Of a stretch of DNA of 64,000 nt, positions 34,401-43,874 are shown piece after piece. Source of the DNA: Oxytricha trifallax. Its lineage: Eukaryota > Ciliophora > Spirotrichea > Sporadotrichida > Oxytrichidae. The stretch covers positions 62,001-126,000 of the forward strand of contig ARYC01017193.1 in NCBI GenBank assembly GCA_000711775.1, read 5' to 3'. The position numbers were made by a program, and so were the translations under genes. The notes beneath the pieces are model-generated. The model made no database searches. It was not told the DNA's origin and saw only the letters and a program-made list of their open reading frames with translations. How positions within the stretch are numbered: the stretch's first letter is position 1; the number at the start of each line of letters is the position of its first letter.

Positions 34401-35486
34401 AAACAGTGATATACTAAAATTAATTGAGATTACTCTTTAATCATCCAATGACTTCTAATTTAATTAATAATAAATCAAAACATCTCAAGGCTAATTACTA
34501 TCTAAAGATAATACAATCATAATGTAAAATTATATTTTTAATTAATTGAAAAATCTTAATATTTATTTGTATCTTAAACTTAACTTTTTTTCATTATAAG
34601 AAAAAACACGCTTAAAATTAATAAGCTAACTTAAAAATTAACTTTAACTGGTATTTCGACAATTAATTTCTTTGAATCATATATATAGTTTAAAAAGAAA
34701 TATTATCAGCAAAATATAATGAAAATTATTAAAAAGTATCTTTTATTCTGATAATATATGAGTTTAGGAAAGAGTTAATTTAGAAAAATTGCACTCAATT
34801 AATTAATAAAAATTTCTATAATTCATTAATGAAAGTTAAAATGAATATTATTAGTTAACTAAAAATTTTGAATCAAATTATTTATAACTATTAAAAAGTA
34901 TGTAAGCAATTATTGAAATTTTTATTGATAAAATTAATTGTCGATATCATTTAAATACTTTATAAGAAATTTAAATAAAAAATTACTAGTCGACATCAAT
35001 TCTAATATTTTCTTTAAGTGGGTCTCTGTAAAGAGTCTTTTTGACAATGCTATTTTATCTGTTGAAAACATCGATCAACCCATAGATAAAAAATGCCAAT
35101 CAATTTAATGAATATAGTTTTTATAAAAATATCTTAATAAATTTAATTTATGGTCATAGTATTCTCAAAATTATAGGTTATTTTTATAATAAGTAAAGGA
35201 AATTTTAGGTAATTATATTTTTGGTTTGAGGTGAATATGCTTAATAATATCATATTATAAACAAAACTCGTAGATTATTTGAAAACAGAAATTTAATTAT
35301 ATATTTACTGGTATTATTTTCAAAAAAATAAATTAGTTTGTTGAACACAAGTAGCCTCGTAATAATTGTGAATAAACCACCATAAATTGTTTGGTATGTG
35401 TCCTTGGATTTGTACATAAAATTGATGGGCGCTCCATACATATCTACAGATCGAACTGCTCTCTTTAACTTGCTTTTAAATTTCAT
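25207..35486 (-). CDS. Copy B: ciliate-type two-TM membrane protein gene in 13 MDSs
   Basis: Paralogue of copy A, same strand, same MDS order, from ATG 35486 (MKFKSKLKRAVRSVDMYGAP) to TGA 25207-25209. Its MDSs lie at 35336-35486, 34983-35104, 33966-34137, 33125-33295, 31615-31800, 30911-30985 plus 29880-29896 (MDS6, split by TBE-6), 29640-29850, 29490-29615, 28325-28440, 27410-27520, 27003-27085, 26455-26825 and 25207-25450. Blocks are open in all of them and are more similar to copy C than to copy A in several places (for example YEFNQSPIKYTY). IESs have grown by insertion of fold-backs and a TBE remnant. Confidence 0.8.
25488..25545. repeat. Two-copy tandem repeat of about 28 bp in an IES
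   Basis: TATAATAAGAGAAGAATTTT plus TATG occurs twice in direct succession between MDS13 and MDS12 of copy B. Confidence 0.8.
26455..26825 (-). CDS. Copy B MDS12 (tail)
   Basis: LLTEYAQDSLIPSKLI, SKALNSLIEKSKKDKLSQKL, SPQKSSRSKSSFGK. Unsplit, unlike copy C. Confidence 0.75.
27003..27085 (-). CDS. Copy B MDS11 (tail)
   Basis: FDIVKILKTNQKCGLLMKL, SLDENQ. Confidence 0.7.
27410..27520 (-). CDS. Copy B MDS10 (tail)
   Basis: MLHFQNEKYTKQFRYLNPE, ending AYALL as in A and C. Confidence 0.6.
28325..28440 (-). CDS. Copy B MDS9 (tail)
   Basis: EKSFDNQNELRHGNISNKL. Assigned by position and weak similarity. Confidence 0.55.
29490..29615 (-). CDS. Copy B MDS8 (TM2)
   Basis: TGGLSSVIALIAKLSIVK, KYLHQSIIKKIFKIQ. 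Confidence 0.85.
29640..29850 (-). CDS. Copy B MDS7 with 28-bp internal IES
   Basis: Same protein block as copy A MDS7 but interrupted at 29730-29757. Removing that piece and one AAATTAA restores the frame. Confidence 0.8.
29730..29757. other. 28-bp IES with AAATTAA pointer (copy B)
   Basis: AAATTAA at 29723-29729 and 29751-29757 bounds an AT-only insert. Copy A lacks it, and copy C has one of identical length at the same codon. Confidence 0.8.
30043..30290. repeat. Insert in TBE-6 with dispersed GGGGCTTAA repeat
   Basis: AATTAATACTGGGGCTTAA followed by GCCAGATAAT recurs at 63190-63300, and more weakly at 15790. The following GC-richer 110 bp (ACACGCCTGAAACTCCGTGT) is not seen elsewhere. 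It interrupts the TBE-6 left part. Confidence 0.55.
30300..30870 (+). pseudogene. TBE-6 transposase fossil
   Basis: Collinear nucleotide similarity to the TBE-1 transposase. Examples are AACTGTCAACAGA and GAGTGATTTA near 30650 (TBE-1 about 2175), and ATTTCAATACACGCAAATAAAGC near 30750, corresponding to the HADEA catalytic-Asp region. No open frame survives. Confidence 0.7.
30911..30985 (-). CDS. Copy B MDS6, 5' part (before TBE-6)
   Basis: YFNLQKNFVDTQDSWFGNMI. The rest of the block lies beyond TBE-6 at 29880-29896. Confidence 0.75.
31615..31800 (-). CDS. Copy B MDS5
   Basis: NFTCASQTEIKEIFDQA, TSYFDVYEFNQSPIKYTY. Confidence 0.85.
32108..32870. repeat. Degenerate terminal-inverted-repeat element in copy B IES
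   Basis: TATATCCCATCCACTAACCT near 32150 is an imperfect inverse of AGGTTGGCGAGTGGGTATAA near 32808. An inner pair is CTTATTTTCAAATTTTAAAA (32351) and TTTTAAAATTTGAAAATAAG (32653). No ORF. Confidence 0.6.
33125..33295 (-). CDS. Copy B MDS4
   Basis: MHTDSLLCPDNLKFLLAGS, FSSFTIFIKPCDN. Confidence 0.85.
33477..33964. repeat. MITE with GGGGGAGTTTCCTGCC ends (copy 1)
   Basis: Left AAAAAGTTTTGGGGGAGTTT and right ACCTACCCCAGACTTTTT are inverse to each other, with GTTTCCTG/CAGGAAAC motifs inside both ends. Family members are at 45281 and 58731. Confidence 0.65.
33966..34137 (-). CDS. Copy B MDS3
   Basis: KFDIGMTFAVYDFQSDFYDN, later GGYEWEEDFFQLS. Abuts a GGGG-type MITE on its 3' side. Confidence 0.85.
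34983..35104 (-). CDS. Copy B MDS2
   Basis: LAFFIYGLIDVFNRQN, then KKTLYRDPLKENIRIDVD. Confidence 0.85.
35336..35486 (-). CDS. Copy B MDS1
   Basis: MKFKSKLKRAVRSVDMYGAP, KDTYQTIYGGLFTIITRLL. Similarity to A and C stops at TGTTCAAC. Confidence 0.85.
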
Positions 35487-35853
35487 CTTATTTGTTCTAA
35501 AACTTAATGTATAACTGCTATAATGCTTTATTCCTCGTTTATTAAAATTTTAGAAATATATTATATTGATTTATAGAATATAAGCAAAAGCTAAGTTAAA
35601 GAATTTAATGTGAGGAATATTTGGATTTATAGTTTTTTACAATTCCAAAAATACATTCAAAATTAGGAAATTAATCAAAATTTGTTCAAATATGAATAAA
35701 AATTGTGGCAGTTAAAGTTAACCAATCAAAACCCCAAAGCCTTTTAGTAGTTTGATTGGGTTTTTGATTGATAAAAGTAGACTATTAGTCCATAATTTAT
35801 TAGGGTTTATTTTTTGGGTTTAATGTTTAAATATCAGTAATTTAAGTGAGTAT

Positions 35854-36901
35854 ATGCGAGTTTTGAGGTCAGTTTATGACAGTGAGTATATATATTTATT
35901 GTTTAAATTGCGATACGGTTGTAATGAGTATGGTGATCAACTCAGACCTATTCTAAATTACACATCTATAGCAAGACTGCTCCCTAAATCTACTTCAACT
36001 GTGAGGTCTCACTGTCTATAAGCATTAAATTTAAAGAGATAGCAGCTTAGTTCTAAGCCTAAAAGACCTCCTAAATTTTAACAGCATCATATCGATTATC
36101 TTATTAATGATAAGACTCTTAAATACTGGGCTCACTTCTTTTTGGCTAAGAGGGCTGTGATGTTTCATCGCCAATTTCCTGAGCTTCACATATCTGCTTA
36201 ATTGATAGCTAACATATATAAAAAGAACGGAATATCTTACAAGACAGTCAATCGCATTAAGAGAGTGATAGACTTTAATGTTCCATTTTATAAGACTAAT
36301 TTAAATTATATATTTGATTAAATGCAGAGGTCTTAAGAGCATAATATAAAGTTAATTCACGCTGATGAGGCAGTATTCACATTCAATACGTTTATATCGA
36401 GGTCTTGATATAAGAGGTAAAGCAACATAGAAGTTTATGATAAAAAAGTTAAGGTATAAACTCATATAATCCTTGGGGAAATCATTGAAGATAGTGGGAA
36501 AGAGACTTATGTTATCCACTTTTCTCTATTAAGACTGAATAATATTTATAGTTTTCACAATAGCTCAGAGACAAGTACGCTGAATAAGAGATCATCTTGC
36601 TTATGATAACTTATCAGTTCATAAAAATAAAGACTCAAGGAGGGAATACGGAAGGCTAAACATAACACCTGTATTTAGTGTTCCTTATAACCCTCAGTTC
36701 AATGGAATTGAGCTATATTGGGGCCTATTGAAAGGTTACTAAAAGAAACTTCTACTATATCATTTGATGCACGATTTAAACATAGACAGAGTAGATTTTA
36801 TTTAGAGAGCTGCTAAAAGAGTCAGCAATGGTAAATCTAAAGTGTGCGCAAGAGTAGGAAGATTTTGTGTTTATAAATAAATATTAGACTTAAACGAATG
36901 A
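35854..36901 (+). pseudogene. TBE-2 42-kDa DDE transposase (nonsense and frameshifts)
   Basis: ATG 35854 gives MRVLRSVYDSEYIYLLFKLR. Open through STSTVRSHC, KTLKYWAHFFLAKRAVMFHR and HADEAVFTFNTF (first catalytic Asp). A TGA at about 36415 replaces the Trp codon seen in TBE-3 (SRSWYKR). Frame shifts follow near 36540 and 36600. DNLSVH (second Asp) and FNGIELYW (Glu) are still legible. Ends at TGA 36899-36901. Confidence 0.9.
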
Positions 36902-37261
36902 ATAAGTTCACATATTAAATTTCCCCGTAAAGGGATTTGGCTTCTCTTTCTTTTCTTCCTCTTAAGGCTTGCTTGGGACTATGTTTCTTCTCTTAGCTCC
37001 AGCTCCTACATCTATGTTCATCTCGTCTGGCTTTTATAAATCTTTGTAGAGTCTCTAGCTAAATTCACAGTTTACTTGTGATTTTCTCTCTCTGTTTAAT
37101 TTGCTGCGTTCTTTCATAAAGTAAATAGAAGTTCCAGGTTTTTTTTTTTATAAAATTAGAAAGATAAGCTTACTTGAGATGAATGGATGCTTTTGAAGTT
37201 ATTATAGCCAGGAGTCACTGATTTCAATTCCCTGCTTCTCTTTTTCTTCAGGTGAGATGCT

Positions 37262-38196
37262 AAGGTAAGAATATCGTATTATAAGTCGATTAGAAAATTA
37301 ACAATCTGACAAGAGTGATATATAATAATATTCTGGGTTTGATCTGTTAATAATTAATCTCTTTTAATCATAATATCTCGCTCTAAGTCCTCGACCTCCC
37401 TCTTCACGCAGACTCTTAGGTGTATTGTTTCCTGACTTTCATCATAGTTCTCTTAATCCGTGCTTTATAGCTTGTAAATCCGGTAGCTTTGATATTTCTG
37501 CACATTCTCAGTGTCTTTCGTGTGAATTTAGAGCATCTTCTAATATCGTGTCTTCTCCAGTTGCTCCGGCTCCCACAGTATATACTGTGTATCAGAAGGT
37601 ACAACTTGTAAAAAACACAAACTTTCAAGTCAAAATTTTTAAAATATAGGTGATAGTAACAATCATAGATGAACGAAGAATAAGGTTTTGACAAAAATGA
37701 AATAAGTTAAGGTAAGTAACATTTCTCTTTGGAGAATTCACTTTTAGCTCAACTTTTTTCATTTTTGTCAAAACCTTATTCTTCGTTCATCTATGATTGT
37801 TACTATCACCTATATTTTAAAAATTTTGACTTGAAAGTTTGTGTTTTTTACAAGTTGTACCTTCTGATACACAGTATATACTGTGGGAGCCGGAGCAACT
37901 GGAGAAGACACGATATTAGAAGATGCTCTAAATTCACACGAAAGACACTGAGAATGTGCAGAAATATCAAAGCTACCGGATTTACAAGCTATAAAGCACG
38001 GATTAAGAGAACTATGATGAAAGTCAGGAAACAATACACCTAAGAGTCTGCGTGAAGAGGGAGGTCGAGGACTTAGAGCGAGATATTATGATTAAAAGAG
38101 ATTAATTATTAACAGATCAAACCCAGAATATTATTATATATCACTCTTGTCAGATTGTTAATTTTCTAATCGACTTATAAAACGATATTTTTACCT
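37262..38196. mobile_element. 935-bp near-perfect palindromic insertion
   Basis: Arms of about 430 bp (starting AAGGTAAGAATATCGT on the left, ending ACGATATTTTTACCTT on the right) around a loop of about 55 bp at roughly 37705-37758. It sits between GAGATGCT and ATAACGTTTC of the TBE-2 22-kDa gene, a site that is continuous in TBE-3. With ciliate code each arm holds an open frame of about 100 codons (see next entry). Confidence 0.9.
37830..38196 (+). CDS. Open frame carried in the palindrome arm, function unknown (mirror copy on the left arm)
   Basis: With TAA/TAG as Gln the right arm is open from the TGA at 37827 to its end, reading SDTQYILWEPEQLEKTRYQK, HTKDTENVQKYQSYR and CVKREVEDLERDIMIKRDQL. 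It is charged and coiled-coil-like. The left arm carries the same frame on the other strand (about 37262-37635). It could be a captured MDS or a mobile-element protein remnant. No family recognised and no stop inside the arm. Confidence 0.4.
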
Positions 38197-38779
38197 TATA
38201 ACGTTTCTTGTTAGCTTCTTATATAATTTCATTTAAGTACTCAGGTTTCAAAGTTGGAAGAACGCCAAAGAAGAAGATTCTCTCTGGCAACTTAATAAAG
38301 AGTTGCAACTTTGATGGAGGTAGAAAGAATATCTGGATCACTTATAGCATTCTTATAGAGGTTTGTCACTGATATTTCAGGCTAATTAGGAATTTCAATC
38401 ATCCTAATTTCATTAGACTTAAAAGCCTTTTTTCTTCTCTCATTAAGGTTTTTAAGAATGAGATTTTAGTTCCATCCTAAGTAGGCAAGAACAATCCAAC
38501 TATGGTTAATATATAAATATTAGCTAAGAGCTTACCTTGCTATACCAAATGTCCTATTTACTTCAAAATTTTCATATATTAAATCTTGAGATTAAATTCT
38601 CTTCTTAATGAAATTTAAAATAATGGATATCCATTCGAAGTTTAATAAAATCTTACTACTAAATAGGGAGGACCTAATGGAGGTCAACATTTATAAAGAT
38701 ATGCGGAGAGCATTGAAAAACTTGCTCCAAGTTTCACAGATTGATTTCCATTTTATCAATCTATCTCCATTGAATTGCT

Positions 38780-38850
38780 CCTAATAATGCTTAATTATTT
38801 TAGGAGGTCCTCCAAATTAAGTTCAAACTTGATTTGGAAGACCTCCTAGA
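38780..38850. repeat. Palindrome between TBE-2 22-kDa and 57-kDa genes
   Basis: TTAGGAGGTCCTCCAAATTA, followed by the inverse GATTTGGAAGACCTCCTAG. The same feature occurs in TBE-3 at 55300-55450. Confidence 0.7.
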
Positions 38851-39050
38851 GAAACAAAACTTCATTAGAAGTATTATAATTTACTAAAACGCTTAAAATT
38901 CTCATAAAATATGTCAACTTAGAGTCTTTTATAGTTATTTAATTTCTTACCTCTCAGCAAAGAATATACCAGGGTGTCATATTCTCTACTATTATAGTTT
39001 ATCAAGGTTTATTTTATCATTATTATTATAAAATATATCAGCAAACTAAA

Positions 39051-40454
39051 ATGAGCGATAACCTGTTAAGAAGAGCGGCATTACTTGGGTAAAGTCAATA
39101 AAAATTATCATTCCAGCAACCAAGAAAAGTAGAGACCAGAGACACTGATACTCAGTGGGAGACTAGCTTTGAGATTTAAATAAAAATTAAGCAGGAGGTT
39201 ATCATAGAAGCTGTATAAATTGAGGAGAAGGTAAAACAATCCGCCATAGAGCATTAATCATTACAAGCCAAGTAGACTTTTGATGCAATGAATGCAATAA
39301 AGCTTTATTTTACAAGTCAACTTACAAGAAAAATTTGAGAGAAAGGCACAACAATATGCCTAGATTATATCTAAAGCGTTAAAAGAATGATGGCAAATAT
39401 ATCTGTGAGTTCTGTGAGAAGCCCTATTCTCATACAAGAGACCTCAAAGTGAACTTAAAGAAAAAGCGCAATAAAGGTTTTGTCTTTATTCATGAACCTA
39501 CATGAAAAAGATTCCTATAAAAAAAGATCAAGAAATCCTGCCGAGTCTCTTAGATTTGAAGTATAGAAGTAAGTAAAATGAAGAAAGCTGTCAAGAATTT
39601 TCCTGTCTCTGAGATAAATAAAATAATGTAAAAATTGAGGCGATGAAGATTCATATCTTAAAAATTATTAGCATAGATTGTTGCATTAAAAGGGACCTCA
39701 CTCTTGAGAATAAAATAGAGAACCAAAGTCATCACTGATGACAAATTTGCCAATAAAATATTTTCATTCAATTACTTCCTTGAAGATGACAAGTTCTAAA
39801 TGGAATTCGCTAATGAGTATCATGCTCTTTAACAAGCAAATTAAGCATATTATTTAGCTAGATGCTAAACTACTTGGAAAAGATCATGTTGCATTTAGAC
39901 GTCCTCTCCTCTAGATGACCTACAGAGAGTTTTTATATGACTATAGATGCCAAAGATTAATTGGCTAGATCGTGCAGCAAAAGGTTGACGGTATTGAAGA
40001 TCTTCACATGCTAGGCTATGTTCATAGAGACTTAAAGACTGAACATTATGATGAATTTTCAACCTCTTAGAATTTATATCATTGATTTTAACAGAGCTCA
40101 AAGAGTGCAAGCCTCTGCAATAGCCAATGTATATGGTACTCCTGGATATTTTCCAGAGATAGAAGATTGGAGAGTCGAGACGTTTAATGGGATATCTGGG
40201 CTCTAGCAGTAACAATAATAGAGAGCGACATGCCAAGAAACGATTACTCGAGCTGCAAGGGTGAAAGAAATTCCAAGTAAAGAATCAAGCAATATCTCGA
40301 TAAAAATAAAATAAATGGAGGTCTCAGAGACTGCATACTCAACTATTATCAAGCCAAGCTAAGAGAATTAATAAACAATAGAAATAATCAAAAATTTTCT
40401 TAGAAAGATAAAATTCAGAGAATTGGCACATGATTCTAAGTTATATTTGTGTGA
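39051..40454 (+). pseudogene. TBE-2 57-kDa zinc-finger/kinase-like gene (degraded)
   Basis: ATG 39051 gives MSDNLLRRAALLGQSQQKLS. A central zinc-finger region (CEFCEKPYSHTRDLKVNLKKK, near 39410) has lost pairing residues. The kinase part retains MLGYVHRDLKT (about 40015) and IIDFNRAQRVQ (about 40080), again with DFN. Several shifts. TGA 40452-40454. Confidence 0.85.
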
Positions 40455-41470
40455 AATATTATTAAAAAAAAACTCGCTTGTTGTACTCACTTAAAATACA
40501 AATATTAAAACATTAAACCCCTACATAAACCCTAAAAAGGTTAGCACTAATAGTCTTCTTTCAATCAAACTACTAAAAAGTTTTGGGATTTGAATGAAAA
40601 TGATCTTGGCTCACTCGATATAAAATTTAAAATTAGCTGAAATTTACTATTGGCGGGACTCACATCGAGGGAGCGAAATAACACGATTTAATATGAGGTT
40701 ATAATTGATTTAATTATAGGGACTTAATTAAAATTATGTTTTTTCGCTCCCTCGATGCGATAAGCAGTACCACCAATATATATTTCAGCTCATTCTCAAC
40801 TTTCTATCGAGTGAGCTCAAGATCATTTAAATTGGTTAACTTTAACTGCCACTATTTAGATTTATTTTTGAACAAATTTTGTTTGATTTCTTAATTTCAA
40901 ATTTAATCCTGCAATAATGGGATTCAAAATTTTTGTCAATTTTTTAAAAATTAATATTTTTGTAATAATTAAATAAAATTGAATGAATATAATATAATCC
41001 AATTTCGCAAAACTAAAATTTTATTTATTCTTTAATTTTAATAAAATAAAATTATTTTTAAATTAACTTAATAAAAGCAATAGTTTATTATATATATTAA
41101 ATATCTTCAATTTGTACTCTCTATATCATAATCCTAAAAGAACAACACGATTTAATTTTTTTAAAATTTCAATAAATATATGATGAATCCCTTGACTATT
41201 TTATATTATGACTTATCATAATTTTAATTAAAAATAAAAATCGATAAAAAGCTCTTTAAAATCTACAATAAATTGTTTAATAAATTTTAGTTTAAAATAT
41301 ACTTACATTTATTTTATTTAAGTTGTAACTGAATTGAAGAATTAAATAAAATATTAGAAAATAAATCATATTTAGAGTTTTAGATTCAGCTAAAATTTGA
41401 ATTTTCGCCAGTTTTTAAATTATAAATAAAAAACTATACTTATATTATTTTTTTAAATATTTTTATTTGT

Positions 41471-41522
41471 TAACTTCCCAAAGAGAGAAATTTCTTATAA
41501 TTTTCCTCGCTTTGGGAAGTAT
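41471..41522. repeat. Short hairpin ACTTCCCAAAG / CTTTGGGAAGT
   Basis: A 50-bp stem-loop; the ACTTCCCAAAG arm recurs at 41864. Possibly the ends of a small MITE (41471 to about 41885). No ORF. Confidence 0.55.
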
Positions 41523-42553
41523 TTTATTCTTATTATTTATAAATAAGTTAGATATAAATAAAAGTTATTAATTAATTATTTAAATTATATATCAGAAACT
41601 TTCAAAACCTTTATGCATTTTTGAGATGATTTATCATCATACATATTTCTCTCTACTCATCCAATAAAAATAGCCATCCTTAAAAAATTTTGCTCTTATT
41701 CATTTTTTATTGGATCTTGTTATGCTTTGTGATACTATAGTTGAAATGATTTCTCATTTCTTCAAAAGTTTACTTTTTTTAATTTCTGTTTATAAATAAG
41801 GAGTTTTCTCGCATTTTCTCAATTACCTCTTGTATAATATTATATTTCTAGTTATTATACACAACTTCCCAAAGTGAAAAATTCTCTATCAAATTAATTT
41901 CGGTTTAGGAATTTATGAATTATATATGAAAGAAATGCGCAAAAGTATATCATTTTATTTTATTTATACAATCTGGCAATTCTAAAAATTTTAGCTCATT
42001 ATCTATATTTAATTAATGGATTAGTACTAATACATTCATAAAATAATTAATTTTATAGTATCTTTTAAAAATTTAATATTAATAGAGGAAATTTATTTAA
42101 ATAACAAAAAGTCTTTTGGAAATTTAAAATTTAAATCATACTATATCAAATTACTTAAATATGTAAAGTTTTATGAGAAAAACTCTTTGTAAAATCTTTA
42201 AATTAAAGCATTATAACTATGTTTTATTACAAAAGATACTCATAATTTAAAAGAATACTTTTATAATATATTTAAATGAAAATTTTTATTGTCCTTATTT
42301 AAAAGTTTAGTTTCAATTTTAGTAATAAATTTGGGAGAAATAAATTAGAAATTTTAAGTTTATTTAATATTAGGATTTGACATTAATATTAAATTTTATT
42401 TTAAGCACTTCTTTGATTTATTCTATTCATTTTTTTTTTAATCTTCATATTTATTTGTATTTTTATTTATAACAGGAATAATGAGGATATATTAAATATA
42501 TGAATACTTTACGGTAATATGTAAATAATATATATATGGATTGTTTATTTGCT

Positions 42554-42790
42554 TCATCTTTTATTCTTCTTAACAGGCGTTATGTTTTTTTCATCAATAT
42601 TACCCTTAGTTTTTTATTTTTTTATTTGCTTTCCAATAGCATGCTCTTAAGTTTTTTCTAATGAGGAAATCGCATCTGAAACATAATTTTCTTAATTGAT
42701 TTAGTCTTAGAATTCTTTAATTTATTTTTTAGATATTGCTTTTTTGAATAATAAACCTAAATCTTTTTTTTCATGTGAGATCTTTAATTA
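42554..42790 (-). CDS. Copy C MDS13 (C-terminus and stop)
   Basis: DQINQENYVSDAISSLEKTQ, ending ITPVKKNKR and TGA 42554-42556. Matches copy B. Confidence 0.75.
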
Positions 42791-43839
42791 TTTTTCTTAT
42801 TATTGGTTTTTTTTAATTGTTTAATCGATTAATATTCTGTATTTTTAATTTAAACTGAAGCATATTTGATGTTTAAAACTTAATATATATTTGTCATTAA
42901 AGTTAAATATCATAGTTAAACATGTAAAATCTTTGAAATTAAGTTGAAAATAGCTTACGATGTGCAATTTACTTTATAGACTGATAACTTGTATTATAAA
43001 AGTATTATAAAATCTAGATGTAAAGAAGAAAATTAATTGTGGCATCTAGCATTAAAGATTCCATAAAAATAAGGGATGTTGTTGTTGGGGTTTGAGGGGC
43101 ACTTCTTTTCAATTTCTAGAACTAGCACAAATAACTAATTGTATTTAATAATAATCAGGTTAATAATATGCCAGTTTTCTTTCAATCAATTAATATTACT
43201 ATTTAAGGTAATAAATTATTGGCTTAATTTAAACAAAATATTATAAAATATATTAAAAAGTTATAATAAAAATTAAAAAGAAGGTTTGAAGCTCTTTGAT
43301 CTTGATGATTTTGAAGGTGATTGAGGTTTGTTACAAGCTTTAGGGAGTGATTCTTTATTTGCTATAAATTCTTCTTGACTCAATAGCACATTCAATAACT
43401 TCTAGCTCAGCTTATCTATCTTAGATTTATCAATTAAGGAGACCAGAGCTTTCGATAGTAGATCATCATTAAACGCCTCAAAATTACTTCAAAAGTTATT
43501 TTAATGCTTTGATTGATGGGATAAAAATGGGGATTAGAGTTACTTCTTTATTATTTTAAATTTTATCTAAATTTCTTTGAAATAATTTTATTGTTGAGAT
43601 TTTTTTTTGAAATATTAAATCATTTCTTTAGTCTCGAAATGTTCTGTTTATTATTTTCACATAGAATTTTTTGTGATTGTAGAGTATTATATTGCTAAGT
43701 TTTTATTTAAGAAGTCTTGATATTCTTGAGAAAATTTATGAATTTATTTTTTATGAATATTTCTTAAAAACTATTATGAAATTTCATTGAATTAATTCAG
43801 TTTAATTGATTCTATATTTTGCCACAAAAGAGATTTAAC

Positions 43840-43874
<35 letters not shown>

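Larger units (their letters stand above)
36908..38600 (-). pseudogene. TBE-2 22-kDa gene, interrupted by a palindrome
   Basis: Same minus-strand gene as in TBE-1 and TBE-3. VGLFLPTQDGTKISFLK follows a 36-bp intron at 38500-38535. Later blocks EIRMIEIP, KQGIEISDSW and HPFISSKL lie on either side of the palindrome at 37262-38196. The N-terminal exon and several positions are frameshifted. Stop 36908-36910. Confidence 0.8.
35727..40592 (+). mobile_element. TBE-2: TBE transposon with internal palindrome
   Basis: Ends CAAAACCCCAAAGCC and the inverse AAAAGTTTTGGGATTTG, with AAT duplications at 35724-35726 and 40593-40595. Subterminal sequence (AGTAGTTTGATTGGGTTTTT) matches TBE-3, not TBE-1. It carries transposase (plus), 22-kDa (minus, broken by a 935-bp palindrome) and 57-kDa (plus) genes. 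The 4866-bp length falls to about 3.9 kb without the palindrome. Confidence 0.95.
35705..40852. mobile_element. About 280-bp MITE split by TBE-2
   Basis: GTGGCAGTTAAAGTTAACC at 35705 is the inverse of GGTTAACTTTAACTGCCAC at 40834-40852. After TBE-2 is set aside, the left arm continues ATGATCTTGGCTCACTCGAT, the inverse of ATCGAGTGAGCTCAAGATCAT on the right. TBE-2 therefore inserted about 20 bp inside the left arm. Confidence 0.8.
35487..42553. other. Spacer between copy B and copy C
   Basis: Contains the MITE split by TBE-2 (35705-40852) and a hairpin at 41471-41522. The rest (about 40860-42550) is AT-rich with no gene seen. Confidence 0.6.

Noticed and set aside
37425..38034. Standard-code ORFs on both strands of the palindrome (MFPDFHHSSLNPC, MSKPYSSFIYDCY)
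   Set aside because: Mirror images created by the palindrome and terminated by TAA/TAG, which are not stops here; the Gln-read frame is longer.
39895..40236. Minus-strand 113-codon ORF in TBE-2
   Set aside because: Antisense shadow of the kinase-like part of the 57-kDa gene.
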